This document shows, in pieces, positions 16,089 to 28,870 of a DNA stretch of 64,000 nucleotides. Source of the DNA: Melieria omissa (Eukaryota > Arthropoda > Insecta > Diptera > Ulidiidae); the NCBI GenBank assembly GCA_963971225.1, contig OZ020267.1, forward strand, positions 101,246,536 through 101,310,535. The letters run 5' to 3'. Within the stretch, counting starts at the first letter, position 1, and each line of letters begins with the position of its first letter. A program made the translations under genes and the position numbers. The notes beneath the pieces are model-generated. The model was not told where the DNA came from. It searched no databases and was given only the letters and a program-made list of their open reading frames with translations.

Positions 16089-18900
16089 TTAATATGCATT
16101 TAAAAATATTAATTTTTTTACTAATGTTTGGTTATTAATAAAAAAATTATTTAAACGTACAGAAGCCATTTTTCGATTCAATTCGAGGAAAGATTGAAAT
16201 TATTTCCGTTTTGTTTTTCCAATGAACATTTCACATTTCACAAAAATCTCATTTTCACAAGAATTATGTGTTTTAAACATATTTAATACAACTTTTGTGA
16301 CATACAATTAGGCGCAGCCGCTGCAGCTGATGCAGCTAATGCAAAAGATTTAAATGACTTTGCTCGGTTTGGGAAGTGCCCATAAAATATCATAAAAAAT
16401 AACAAAAGATAGAACAAAAATTTAACATACGCACCGTCACAGACATTCACACACACATATATATATATATACTTAGAAAGAGTGAGGTTGCTGTAGATTT
16501 TTTTGTTGCAACGCAAAGCGGTACTTAATTTCACAAGCCAACTTTTCCATTAACCCAAACTTTCGCATTCACATTGTTGCTGTTATTATTGTTGTTATTA
16601 TTATGATTATTATTATTATTAGATGTTGTTGTTCTTGTTGCTGGCACTTTTGTTGTCTTGTTTGAAACATTCTTTACCCCCACTGATGTGTACACATTAA
16701 CAGAAATGCTTCCCTCTCCCCTCACTACAGTCTTAGTGTTTTCTTTGCTCTTTCCGTTCTATCCATTTGCTCCTTCTCTCTTTTGTTCCCATTATACACA
16801 CACACACACTTATACACACTATCAGCTCATCCCTCACGTTTTTATTTCATATCCTCACGGCCTCATATCCTTGCGGCAGCTCGCATCTTCAAAGAATGTT
16901 CACAACTTTGCGCCGCTGCCGTTGCACTTTGGCGCTCGCTTTGTTGTTGTTTGCAGTATTAAATGTTTGTTGTTTTTGCTATTGTAGTAATATTGTTGTT
17001 GTAGTTGTGCCATTTCGGCAAGTTGCGCCAAACAATATAAACTTCATAAATTTTCAACAACGTCTGAATTTCACATAACTTTTGCCGCACTTCGTCATTT
17101 GCGCGCTGCGCGCTGTTCACTGAAGCTGTAGCTGCCATCTAACTCCCAACACCCTCTTTGCCAGCCATTTATCTGTCCATGCATTCGTCCGTGCGCCACG
17201 CTCCCCCATGTCCGTCCAAACGTGTGGGCCTGTCTTTCTTTCTCGGCTTAGTCTTTTATTCATACTTTCCAATGCCAGTACAATAATAAAAAAACAACAA
17301 CAACACCAACCAGCAACCACCAACAGCACAACAATGCCACATCCTTTTGCGTCCAACACCAAACTTAGCTGAACGCAACCAGCACAACGACCATTTTTCT
17401 CAAACGGTCCAGCACGGACGTTGCCGGAACTGCCGGCGCGTTGTAAAAATCGTTGAAAGCACAAAATATTTGAAAGCATTTTTGACTTTATGCTGCAATG
17501 GGGGCCGCCCTCAACTTTCGGCTAAATGCCATAATTTTCAATTTGGTTGTCGCCCTAGTTGCTGTTGTTGTTGTTTACGTTGTGCTGGTTGTGCTTGTTG
17601 TTGTGGTTTCACGCTAACAAAACGCACAAACGCAAAAGACGCAGACAACGCGTCCATGCAGCGAGCTGGCGAAAAAGATGCAAGCGGGGGCCATGTGGCA
17701 GTGGGCGGTGCAGTGGGCGTTTGCTGTGCTACAGACACCGAGAGTTATGTCTCACAAGAACGGAAGCGTCGGTTAATTTATTTGCAAAGACTCTTCAGGC
17801 AAATATTTCGACCTGCTAAGTGGAAGGTGGCGGTGCGGACGGGCGGGTGGGTGGGTGCGAAGGCGCGTTGACAAGGTGCACAAAAGTGGCGATGTAACAA
17901 GCGATGCCAAGGTGTATTTTTGTGTGTTTTTTTGTGAGTGAGTGTGGGCGTTGAAGAGGTGTGGCGCGGAATTTTTAGAAGATGAATGCTCTCATAAGTG
18001 GCGACATGAGTAGCGTTGGTGTTGTAATTGTTTTTGTCTGCTGTTATGGCGATGGGTAACGTGTTGTTGTTGTTAGCGGTCTCAGGGTGGTTGGGGAAGG
18101 GGTTCAGGTGACAAACAGGCAAGTAGCGAAGGAGACCCAATTTCAGAAGTTTAAGCGTAGAAAGGAAATGAATCGGAAACATTATTTGTATGTAGTAGTT
18201 TTTCAATGTTTCTTAAGAAAACGGAGACTGTAAAAAAGACTAAAAAATTTCGAATGAGCGGTATGGAGAAGGAAGAAGAAAAATGCACTAGAAAACATAA
18301 AATAGTTGTCTAAGAATTATTGAATATAAATTATGTGCGAGAGATGCGTAATTTGTTATGCTTCTGTGTAAAAAAATTAAGAATTTTCTTTGAAGTGATT
18401 TGAATGAATAAAAGTGATGTGTTAGAGAAGTGTTAGTATTTGATTGAGCTTCTACTTATGTAAGAAAACATAAAAATTGAATTCAGTTTAATAAAGGGAA
18501 ATTTAGTAAAAAAAGCAAAAGAGAATTGATAAAACACTTGGCTCCTCTAACTTGGAAACTTTTCTTGTGACGATCTAATTTAACTTCAAGCTGCGTAATG
18601 CTGAAAAAGCCAACAGATTCTGAGCAAAAGTACACAGTTCCAGTATCGGCAGACAAACCTGGTCAATGGTATAAAAAATATATGAAGTGAAGAATTCTAA
18701 GTAACCAGATGGTCTCTGACTAATGGGTAGAGATATTGCAAGAATATAATTGCCAAATAAGAACTTAGGAAATTTGTTGTGGCTGTCATTCTGAAAAAGT
18801 AGAATTCGAGGAAGAATCGGTCATATACAAGTTAACTTTTTTTTAGTTTTGTACACTAAAAAAAATGAAGAGCCATCAGCTCATTAATTCAAACACCAAT
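16089..18900. other. Non-coding stretch with simple repeats
   Basis: It holds a CA run (16796-16809), TTATTATT/TTGTTGTT tracts (16570-16640 and 16960-17010) and a degenerate Su(Hw)-like match at 16300-16313 (3 mismatches). The open frames at 17117-17871 are Cys/Ala/Gln-rich, overlap on both strands and show no domain. I see no gene. Confidence 0.4.
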
Positions 18901-18919
18901 TGGTTACGTTATAAAAGTT

Positions 18920-19230
18920 TATTTAGGATTCAAGGACTTAACACAGGATTAAGCGACTTAACATTATCCCGACCCAAACTCGACTGCCGTACCCCGGCTC
19001 CAGTCGCAAGCTTCAAACCTTCCGCGTAGGGCAGCGACGCAAGTGTTGCGTAAGCTGCTCGTCTGCGACGGCCCATGGCCTTGACTTCCCACAGATGCAT
19101 TATTGCACCGAATTGTGAAATGTCTCCTGTTACTAAAGGTGCTGACGCTGCGACACGTGCAGCGGTTGGGCATGGGAACGTCGTGCCATCGTGTGTTAAC
19201 TTACATAATATGAGAATGTTCTTGGTCAGG
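18920..19230 (-). other. GC-richer block, possibly LTR- or repeat-derived, unassigned
   Basis: The minus strand is visibly more GC-rich than its surroundings. It ends in ATCCTAAATAAACTTTTATAA, which looks like a polyadenylation region. No terminal repeats or target duplication could be set. It may be a fragment of an LTR or a non-LTR 3' end. Confidence 0.25.
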
Positions 19231-19354
19231 AAAATATTAAAGATTCTGTATGCGCACTTCTAGACTAACACCATTGAATTTTCTACTCTAAAATTGTCTT
19301 GAATTTTCTACAAGACTAAATCCATTGAATTTTCTACTCTAACTTACTTCAGTG

Positions 19355-19640
19355 GCCATAACAACCCGTTACCGGGTTACAGCTTGCTCCAAAAGGTCTC
19401 TCCAGGCGCCTCTGCTTTGCACACCCCTTTACCAAGAGATAATATGGACTCCTCACCTTGGTCCTTCCACCTGAGACACACCCTCTTTCTTTGCCGTTGA
19501 CCTCCAACTAATGTAAACGAATACTTTTTTGCCGCAGCCTCATCGCTCATTTGGCAGACATGGCCAAGTCAGCATAGCCACTGGATGCAGGGGCATATCA
19601 AGGTTTATATCGGAGTCATTGTTGTTACAATGCCATAAAG
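19355..19640 (-). pseudogene. Decayed non-LTR retrotransposon C-terminus
   Basis: The minus strand translates in one frame to LGHVCQMSDEAAAKKVFVYI and, after stops, to GAWRDLLEQAVTR. This matches the order of words at the C-terminus of many insect non-LTR reverse transcriptase ORFs (GHVxRM-DE-AKKVF, a Lys/Arg-rich RW-DQVE part, and WR-LL-QA-TR). Several in-frame stops are present. It is an old fragment without function. No target duplication or tail is visible. Confidence 0.5.
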
Positions 19641-19799
19641 GGAGGCAATGTGTCGTCCTAATGTTGCATAACAAAGAGCTTATGCTCTATGCTTATGTAG
19701 GCTTCATAAGAAGATTGTGACTCAAATCGATTCTAACCTAAGAATGAAATCATAAGTGACAAAAAATGGATCCTAAGTACTTTGACAAAAAGATATAAG

Positions 19800-20960
19800 C
19801 GGTAACTCTCTGAGGCCACAGTTGATTAATTGTGATACCACAAGTAAAGATCAGTCAGACATCTAAACGAAGTGTGAAGTGATCTATGAATATCTATGAC
19901 TGGTCAGAGAGATGAATAGAGAATAAGGTTTCCTGAAAATATTTTCCTTCCCTGAAATATGTTCAAAGTCTTAATGAGGTCACAATCGATCAACTGTAAT
20001 ACCACAAGTAAAGATTGACTAAACAATATCCTTCTTCACTAAAATATTCTTCTTCAGAAAGCCAGTTAGAAATCTAAACGAACCGTTTTAAGTGATCTAC
20101 GCCGATGTTCTTCTTCTCCAGTTTGAGTTCTTAATGAACACATCCTCTTCTTCACAGCTTTCTGAATTCTTTAGGAAAACCTGTCAGAATTCTAAGCAAA
20201 CCGAGTCCAGAGATCTATGACGATCTTTGGATGGTCAGAAAGATCAACAAAGAATGAGGTTTCTTCTCTATTACCCTTCAGTAAAATATCCTTCTCCAGT
20301 GCAAAGCTTTAATGGGCAACAGTTGATTCATTGTGATACCATAAGTAACGAGTGAATCAAAAAAATATTCTATGACCAGTCAAAAAGATGAACAAAACTA
20401 TCTCTTTTCTCTGAAAAATTCGTATGTCTTAAAGACGTCACAGTTGTATAATAAGTAAAACAGAAGTCACTAAAGACTCCAGTTTAAAGCCTTAATGAAC
20501 ACAGTCATTTCTACACAACTTGCTAAAAACTTCAGAAAAACAAGTCACAATTCTTAATGAACCGAGTCCAGAGATCTATGACGATCTTTGACTAGTGAGA
20601 AAGATGAACAATAAATGAGTTTTACGAAAAATATTTTCCTTTTGTAAAATATCCTCCTCCAGTTCGAAGTCTTAATGAAGTCACAGTTGATACATTGTGA
20701 TACCACAAGTAAAGAGGGTCTCAAACATATTCACCTTCACGAAAAAATTATCCTCCAGTTTGAACACTTAATGAACACAGCCTTTCCTACACAATTTCCT
20801 GAGTACTTTAGGATAATCAGTCAGAATTCTAAATAAACGAACCGAGCTGAGTAATTTACGACGATCTATAACTGGTCAGGAAGATAAACGGGATATGAGG
20901 CTTCATGATATGAGGAAAATATTATTCTCCAGTTCCAAATCTTAATGAGCGTCATGGATA
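19800..20960. repeat. Old, heavily diverged tandem array, about 365-bp unit
   Basis: Words recurring in the same order are GTGATACCACAAGTAAAG (near 19830, 20002, 20333 and 20699), GAGTCCAGAGATCTATGACG (20203 and 20566, 363 bp apart), GTCTTAATGAAGTCACAGTTG and TGGTCAGAAAGATGAACA. Units are partly rearranged. No coding content. Confidence 0.65.
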
Positions 20961-22285
20961 CTTCAGGGAAACTACTTAAAATTGAAAACGAATTATGTAT
21001 CACGATTTTTAACAGTTAACAAAGAGGAACAGAAAATGAGATTCCAAGGACATGGAGTCTTTTGCACACTGAGGAAGAGCGCTGAAACATTAAGTACCAA
21101 ATTTCTTCACACTCAACAATAGCAACAAATTTATACTATTCAAAAACATTTAACTAAATTTTTTTAAAGTGGCACTCAAGAAAAATTAGATTTGGAGGAG
21201 CAAACTGTTAAAGCTTATCTTCTGCACAAAATTAGAGCAAACAAGCAGCATTCAAAAACATGGCGCCATAAGCGAAAGTATCGATTGGTGTAAGAGATAA
21301 ACAAGTCACAAGCCAAAGAAATAAAAAAAACATCCGGAAAAAAGGAAAACCGCATCACTGCCCGAAAAAGTATGCAAAGAAAAACATGAATATTAAAAAG
21401 TGGTAAAATGTAGAAAACGACAGCAAAGCACAAAAGAACAATTATAGAAAGATAAATGGAAAGAACAAGAAAAACGTATCGTAGGCTTTTGACCATTTTG
21501 TATCTTCGTCGAAGGATCTTGACACGTTGCGGTTTTTTGCTATTCAACTTTTTTCATCTCACAGCTCTGCACACACACACACAACAATACAATAACACAT
21601 AAACAACAAATGCTGCCACGCATTTTTTCTTCTTATTCAATCTCTCTTTCTCTCTCTTTCATAAACAACGTGAGCACGCATAAATTATGTGAAAAGGAAT
21701 TACGCAAAAAATTTGTTCGTAACTTGCTTTTGTTTGGTGTGTTATCATATTTTTTTATTATCGTTGCTTTGCAGTTATCTCAGTCGATGCTGTGTAGGTG
21801 TCAGCTCGAGTTGAGTGGTTATGTGTGTGTGTGTGTGTGCTTTAGCGTACGTTTGTGAAAAATGTGCCCATTTACATTTTAGATTTCGATTTCTAGGTCA
21901 ATGCGGCATTGTGCGCATCTTCGTGCATTTTAAATGTGCCAGCAAAATATGAAGAAAAATTTAACAAGAACTTTTTCGCTTCATGAAAATATTTCGCTTC
22001 AATTTTGCTTGGTTGTAAAGGTGTGAGTTTGAGCTTTTCATTTTAATTTTTTATTTTTATTTTTACAGAAAATTAAAATATTGAATTACATGAAAATGAA
22101 AAATTATTAAAGACATTTTTTTTGTTATTTAATACTACTGAGACAAACTTTTTACTGACATATTGTCAGGAAGTTTCAGAAAATTAATTTTTTACATTAG
22201 GAGAGCAAAATCAGTAAGAAACTAAAGCAGTTGAGAGGAGATAGGAAATGTTCTTCTGTGGGTCTGAACTTAAGTTTGAATTAAG
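20961..22285. other. Non-coding stretch, nothing recognised
   Basis: A CA run (21570-21582) and a TG run (21822-21839) are present. Short frames have no domain. Confidence 0.4.
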
Positions 22286-22290
22286 CAATT

Positions 22291-22420
22291 CGATGGTCGA
22301 TGGTCGATGGTCGATGGTCGATGGTCGATGGTCGATGGTCGATGGTCGATGGTCGATGGTCGATGGTCTAGTCTAGTCTAGTCTAGTCTAGTCTAATCTA
22401 GTCTGATCTCGTCTGGTCTG
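22291..22420. repeat. Compound microsatellite: 7-mer then 5-mer
   Basis: About 11 perfect copies of CGATGGT (22291-22367) pass directly into CTAGT/CTGGT-type pentamers that decay towards 22420. Confidence 0.9.
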
Positions 22421-22975
22421 ACAATTGGATCACATCGAGACACATCATTAAAGATGAATTGAATGATGAGAACCAAGTATTTCTCCAACGGCTTTAAAAT
22501 AGCAGAAGGTTGCTATTATAAACTGGAGAAGTGTGCCATTTTCAATCAAATTTTTTATAATTAAATCAAAATTATTCATTCGAGGTAACGTCTCACATAG
22601 TTTGTTACTTGAATGTTTATTTATCTAGTATACCTTTTATAGCTAAACGAAAATTTATTTATATCTTATAGTTGAAATAATTGATTTTTGCAAATTAATT
22701 TTCAATTTCCTAATGCACAAAATTTATTCAAAACGTTATGGAAAATGCATCGCACCTGTCAAAAAGTTTTCAATACTTGGAGCTCATCTGCAATTGAGCG
22801 CATAATTTACTAAAAGTTAATTCATTTTTATCAGCCAACTGCGCACAAAAATCTAGCAGCGCACACCAAGCGGAAATTGAAATGTATTCACTATCACACA
22901 CACACTCACACAAACACTCACACCACAATTTCAATTTTCGCTGCGCCATGCGCACAATTCAACAATTTCAATTAA
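22421..22975. other. AT-rich non-coding stretch
   Basis: Lies between the microsatellite and the GC-richer block. CACA- and CACT-type short repeats occur near 22898-22925. No coding region or element is recognised. Confidence 0.4.
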
Positions 22976-23480
22976 AAGCACTTTGCAGCTGTCGCGGCGA
23001 CAGCCGCTGCTGTTGCTGCCACAACAGTTGTCAGTCGAAAGCAGCACTAAAATATTTGATTTTCCACACCCACACTCACACACACACACAAACACACACA
23101 GCCATACGGACACCTTGCGTGCGCCAAATAATCGCTGCTGTCGCTGTCACTGCTGCGGGCTGCAGCTATTTTTCATGCTTTCATTTTGCTCGTCGAGTGC
23201 TTATCCGCTCGACTCTGCTCGCGCCATGTCGTGCGCGCATCCTTTCTGCTTATCGTCGAACTTGATTGTGCTAAATGATTGCATCCGCTTGCGCGCCACG
23301 CTCGCTCGGCACACGTTTTGACGCTGCTTGCTTCTTGGCGGTGCAATTCCCACGCAGCAGACAATTGTCGCGTCAGCGTTGTCAGCATGACTTAAGCTTA
23401 AGACGCGCAACGCGCAGGTCGTTGCCGCGCAGCACTTGGGGCTCTGCCACTTGCTGCCGCTCGCGCCATGTTGTCATTTA
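22976..23480. other. GC-richer, CpG-rich non-coding block
   Basis: This stretch stands out by base composition from the AT-rich flanks. It is dense in CGC/GCG, GCAGC and CTGC words, with an interspersed CA microsatellite (about 23063-23100). Short frames on both strands overlap and show no domain. It could be a regulatory or exon-proximal region of a host gene, but nothing in the sequence proves it. Confidence 0.3.
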
Positions 23481-23950
23481 GCATTGTGCATCCTGAGTGC
23501 TGAGTTGAATTTGTACATTTTGCTTCTTGCTGCATTGTTGCATTTTTAATTTGCGTTTCCTGTCAGTTTTGCCAGCAGTTGCATTGGCCCCGACTGCAGC
23601 CTTACTACACACACACACTAAGAAAATAGAGAAACAAGAATTAAATAGCTGGCTGTCAGCTGCGTAAAGATAATAAAATGCTCAACTACTGATTGCGTCA
23701 GTTTAGTGTCACTGCAGGATGTAATGGGGCCACCATGGTTTGTTGGGACATTTTCAAATATAGATTTGTAAAATGCGAGTGTCAAGTATGATTTCAAATG
23801 GTTTGGTGTTCAAAAGTTGGGTATAGTCGACCCTCCTCACAACCACCACAATTATATATTTTTTCAAATTCAAAATTATTCCAGTCAAACACTTTTACAC
23901 ACTTTTTCAAACACAGAGTTTAAAACTTTTGTCTATTCAATTCATGTCAT

Positions 23951-24345
23951 GACACTCATACGCCACGTTGTACCACACAGTAATTCAGGGCAAATACTCA
24001 CAGTTTACTTTCAGCGCATGAGAGCAAAACTTTCGCATAAATGTTTCTGTTCTTGTTTGAACATTGCGAATCATGATTTCAAGATATTCGGCACTCATAC
24101 GCCACGTTGTACCACAAAGTAATTCAAGTTTACAATCAGCACACGAGAGCAAAACTTTCACATAAATGTTTCCGTTCCTGTTTGATTGCTGCGAAACATG
24201 ATTTCGAGTTATTCGACACTCATACGCCACGTTGTACCACACATTAATTCAAGACAAATACGCACAGTTTCCTTTCAGCGCCCGAGAGCAAAACTATTCA
24301 CATAAATGTTGCCTTCCCGTTTGATTACTGCAAATCATGATTTCC
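23951..24345 (-). repeat. Three tandem units (124-140 bp) carrying TGGCGTATGAGTG
   Basis: Each unit begins CACTCATACGCCACGTTGTA and continues with TTTCAGCGC-GAGAGCAAAACT-type sequence, CATAAATGTTTC and AATCATGATTTC. The 13-bp motif occurs on the minus strand at 23953-23965, 24092-24104 and 24217-24229, always exact. Confidence 0.8.
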
Positions 24346-27330
24346 ACAAATAACAAGTTTTTGTCTTTTCTCATTCATTGTCTATTCTAACTAACCGAAC
24401 CGAAGAAAACTTCTACTAAATACAGTAAAACTACAGAATTATACCTTTTTCGTGTGCATTTCCTCAGTGATTTCGTTCATTCAATTTGACTATAATTTTC
24501 CGCTTGGCCAGCTGAACAACTCAATGAGTGTTCATATCAGCAGAGTGTGGCATGTTGCTGCGGCACATTGCTTTGCTCTATTTGCTTTGAGTAGTTGTTG
24601 CTGCAGATAAGCGCTCGGCAGCGCCCCACTGCTTCGATGCGCATTAACAGCGTTCTGGTTGTGTGCATATCAAATGAAATGATTCGTAGGAAGGGTAGAT
24701 TCACAGGCAGACGTACTCAAAGCATTAAAATAATTTCCCTCTCTCTCTTTAAGATAATAAATTTTACGCATCTTCAACATTCCCTCTTTGGAAATATTTC
24801 ATATAAAATGCAAAATACGCACTTGACAAAATACAGCGACACACACACACACGCACACACATGTGACCTCGGTTGTGATATGTGAAATGGAATTTGTAGT
24901 GAAAATGACAACAACCACAAACAGCTATCCACAGCCAGCCGCCTGTCACACATGTCCTTGTGGGCCTTTTGACTAATGCAATGAGGCAAAAAAATAATAT
25001 AAGTGAATGGAGCAAATAGATATCGAGAGTGTCGAGTGCTATTGAGTCCTTTTAGTGAGCATAAATTAGAATCAGCGTGGGTCGATTAGATATTCGGCGC
25101 TATTTTCACTGTCTCAGCAACAACAACAAAACAACAGCAGTCCCATGTCAGAGAGAGCGGCCAAGTGCTGTTTTAGTAGATTTCAGCAAAAATGCAATAA
25201 ACAAGAAAACTCAAAATGCTAAAAACCTGACAAGCATAAAATTTGTTTACCATTTTTCGACAGCAGCTCGGAACTTGAAGTGTATTGAGAAAACAAAAAA
25301 TGCTCATGTTGAGTTCGGGCCATTCAGCTGTAGTTTCAGCTGAAAGTAAAAGACGAAAGTAGAAGTGAAAAGTTGGCCTTTCAACACGTTGTCCTTGAAG
25401 TGGCTCTAGAACGCCTTTCGAGTGCTCTGATAAGGGCGTAGAAAGCCAAAACAACAAAACTGTTTAATCGGCATTTGCCAAACTTTTGGCTGGGTAGAAC
25501 AACAATAACAACAACAAACAAAAACCACAACAAAAAGGTGCCAAAACAAACGCTTACCGAACAGTTTTAATGCCTAAGACGATATTTGGGCATGGCTTCT
25601 TTGTGCGTTCTGCGCCTTTTGCTTTTCTCTGGCAATAAATGAATGTTTGTTTCGATTGCCAGCTTAGGAAACGACACTGAGCGCTCTTGCGATGAAAATA
25701 TGAGTCACATAGCGTAGGATTTATACGCCGCCCAACAGTGAAACATTTCCTATTTTGGTGCTTATTTATTTTTATAACCCAGCAAATTTAGGATTTACTG
25801 CTGCTGGGCATAATTTTTTCTATTTTCAATATTTGCTTTTATTCTTAAGTATTGTTTGTCGTTGAAGAGCAGTCACTGGCTGGAATAACTTTGGCAAATC
25901 GTTTCCTGCATTTCCCTTAGACTTAAACTTACAAATGGCATTGTAAATGTTGCCATCGTTGTTGTTGTTTGTGTTGGTAGGCATGCCAGCTTGCTATGCG
26001 ACTTTTTGCCACATTCTCGCGCAGCCGCCAAACAGCCATAAGGTGCTGATTTCTATTGAACTCCACCGCACTGACTACCAAAGGCCCACAACCATCCACA
26101 TGGCAACCATCGAGGCGGCGGCTGTTGGGCCCATGGTGGTCGCAAGAAAAGTCAATTTTTATTGAACTTTATGCAGTTTGTTTGACTTTGGCTTTTCCAG
26201 CGAAATTCGCCAAGAAAGCAGCAACACATTTTTGCACTTTGTTTTGTTGTTATGTCGGCCATTTCTTAGCAAAAGAAGTGAAAAAGTCAATCAAAGCGGC
26301 AACATGGCATGCGCTGAATTTTTAATGAGGCTGTGCGACAAAACCAAAAGTTTATTCATTACTGGACAGGGAATGTCAGTCAGTCAGTCAGTCAGTCAAT
26401 GAGTCAGTGAGTGAGTGAGGCGACGAGTGCGGGCAGTGGTCAACAGCAACGGGGCCGGCCAAAGCATGGTAATCATTGGTGCGACGCAAGACAGCACATT
26501 CCAGTCATGTTGAGCAGCGAAACTGCCAAGCGAACTTAGCCGCTCAGTGCAACGCAGCGTGTCAAAACGTGATTTGTTAAGAAGCAAAGCGAGTGGCGAA
26601 AAAAAAAATTTACTCTATAAATGTTGAGTGCAAAAGTTTTGTGTTTTTTTTTCCCAATTTCTTTGGCTTTGCTCGCATATTGGCCACGCATTCATGTTTG
26701 GAATTTGGAACTTTTCAGGCTTGACAAGTTGTCAGTGTTGTTGTGGCTGAGAATTTTTGTCGAAATATTTGCAAAATGCGTTAAAAATGATTGTGTACAC
26801 AAAATCTTCACTATAGTCATTTCGGCTTAATGATGAGCTTGTAGCTTCTTTATTTGTTGCGCTGTTGTTGTGTGCGGCCATTATTAAAATTTTGAAAAGT
26901 AAAAAAGTTGCAGTTGATTTGAAATTGGCAAACGGCATGTGGACAGCAAGTTAAAAAAGTATTTGTCTTTGAAGAAAGAAAGAAAGAAATTTGTTGAGTT
27001 GAAGACAAATTGCAGCTGGTGGCTTTTTAACAAGAATTAAAGTTGATAATCTCGGGTGTTTTGTGGCAACAGAGGCATACAAATCCAGCAATGAACAGGA
27101 TTATTATTATATATTGTTGGTAGGGTAGACAATGTGGTCCAATATGCCATCGTAAGCGGCTTAAAATGACAAAAACATGATTTAATGGACTTATGTACTC
27201 GATTCGTTTGAGAACATAAAATCTTCTGGAAAATGTTTGCTTTTGATGTGCAAGAAATCAAAATTTGAAGATGAACTGTTAAAGAAAACCTTTAGAGATA
27301 TCTTCAGAACACAAAACGTTCTAAAATCAA
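24346..27330. other. Non-coding stretch with simple repeats
   Basis: CA run at 24841-24862; CAGT tetramer run near 26376-26398 followed by GAGT repeats. No gene is recognised. Open frames are short and overlap on both strands. Confidence 0.4.
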
Positions 27331-27338
27331 GTATTACT

Positions 27339-27587
27339 CATAGTATAATTATAAAGTAGTCTAACCTGAACTCTCCCCTCTTTTGAGTACAAATTTTTTG
27401 AAATTTCTTTCACAATATTTCCTTTTGATGTACAAAATTTGTCAACAGAAAACATAGGCGCATATTGATTTGAACACAAAATATTTTCAAAACTCTGTTC
27501 ATACAATTTTCTGTCAATTTTTGTAAATAAAATATAAATACATTAGAAATACTCCCTCAGGTTAGACTACTTTTTTATTATACTATG
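27339..27587. mobile_element. hAT-type MITE, 249 bp, perfect 8-bp target duplication
   Basis: GTATTACT flanks the element on both sides (27331-27338 and 27588-27595). The terminal inverted repeats begin CATAGTATAAT and continue to AAGTAGTCTAACCTGA, with two mismatches in about 31 bp. An 8-bp duplication and CA-starting ends fit the hAT superfamily. The element has no coding capacity. Confidence 0.85.
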
Positions 27588-27595
27588 GTATTACT

Positions 27596-28325
27596 GTACT
27601 ATTTTTTTATGTTAACAACAGTTTTTAATTCTCCAAACAATTTAAAATTTTTAGTTGTGACTCTTTCGCATTTGGTCTGCAGTATCTCTAAAAATTATGT
27701 TTCTTTTTTTAAGCTATTTTAAACATAACACAAGATTTCAATAGGACACGGGGCGTATGAGCAACTAGATCAACTTTTCATGTTATCTGAATCTGCTCAT
27801 ATAAAAAATGTTGTAGAAAGTTATTCACAATGGAAAATATATTTGATATTTAATTCTCATTTGAATGAATACGATTGAATGAATTTAAATGAATACAAAT
27901 TCTTGGCATAACTGAGACCGAAACGAGACGCTTAATACTTCACTTTTCAAAAAGTAAGCAAGCAATGCTGCAAAACATTTACAATTTTAGTGTTATTTAA
28001 CGAAGCGTATGAATCACATTCAAAGCAAATCTCTGAAAAAAAAAAAAAAAATGTATTAAAGTATTTGCTTTACGTTTCACAGCATTCATGCCAATCGAAA
28101 AGTGTTTGCATTATTTTTAATTCTGTTTTAAGTTGTATATATATGAAGAAATAAACAACCATTTGCCCAAATGTTGGTTGCATTTGTAGTAGTGGGTAAG
28201 ATTTATGGGAAAAAGTTGTAAAGATTTAAAGTTATGCCATAAATTGGCATAATTTGTGTAATTTTTCGTACTAGTGGCGAAAAGGTATTACAAATATTTG
28301 CTCTTAAATATTTTCATGGAACAAC
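27596..28325. other. AT-rich non-coding stretch
   Basis: No gene. A near match to the 13-bp motif (GGGCGTATGAGCA) is at 27751-27763, and a weaker one (AAGCGTATGAATC) near 28003. Confidence 0.4.
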
Positions 28326-28870
28326 TTTTATTTATATATTCCATTGAAAGAAATCAGAGTTTAATATTTCAGTTCACTTGAATTAAGTTGACCTTAAAAA
28401 TACTTCTGGCCCACATGGCGTATGAGTGATATTACTTCTAGAAATTTATTTTGATGTTTCAATTCGCCACTAAAATAGAAGAACGCACAATTTTTCCACT
28501 TTTATTTACATATTTAATTGAAAGAAATCAGAGTTTAATATTTCAGTTCACTTGAATAAATTTGACTTAATTGTACTTCGGGCCCACATGGCGTATGAGT
28601 GATTTTATTTACAGAAATTTCTGTTGATGTTTCAATTCGCCAATAAAATAGAAGAAGAAGAAATATTTTTCTTAAATATTTTAATGGAACAATTTTTATA
28701 TATTTTTTTATTTATATATTCAATTGAAAGAAATCAGAGTTTAATATTTAAGTTCACTTGAATAAATTTGACTAAAAAATACTTCTGGTCCACATGGCGT
28801 ATGAGTGATATTATTTTCAGAAATTTATGTTGATGTTTCAATTCGCCACTAATATAGAAGAACGCACAAT
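28325..28870 (+). repeat. Three tandem units (174-206 bp) carrying TGGCGTATGAGTG
   Basis: Each unit has GAAAGAAATCAGAGTTTAAT (28346, 28520 and 28726), then AGTTCACTTGAATAA, then CACATGGCGTATGAGTGAT, then GTTTCAATTCGCC. The 13-bp motif is exact at 28416-28428, 28589-28601 and 28795-28807. AT-rich stretches of variable length explain the different spacing. Confidence 0.85.

Noticed and set aside
17117..17871. 120- to 174-codon overlapping frames
   Set aside because: Biased composition, overlap on both strands, and no domain or splice signals that I can support.
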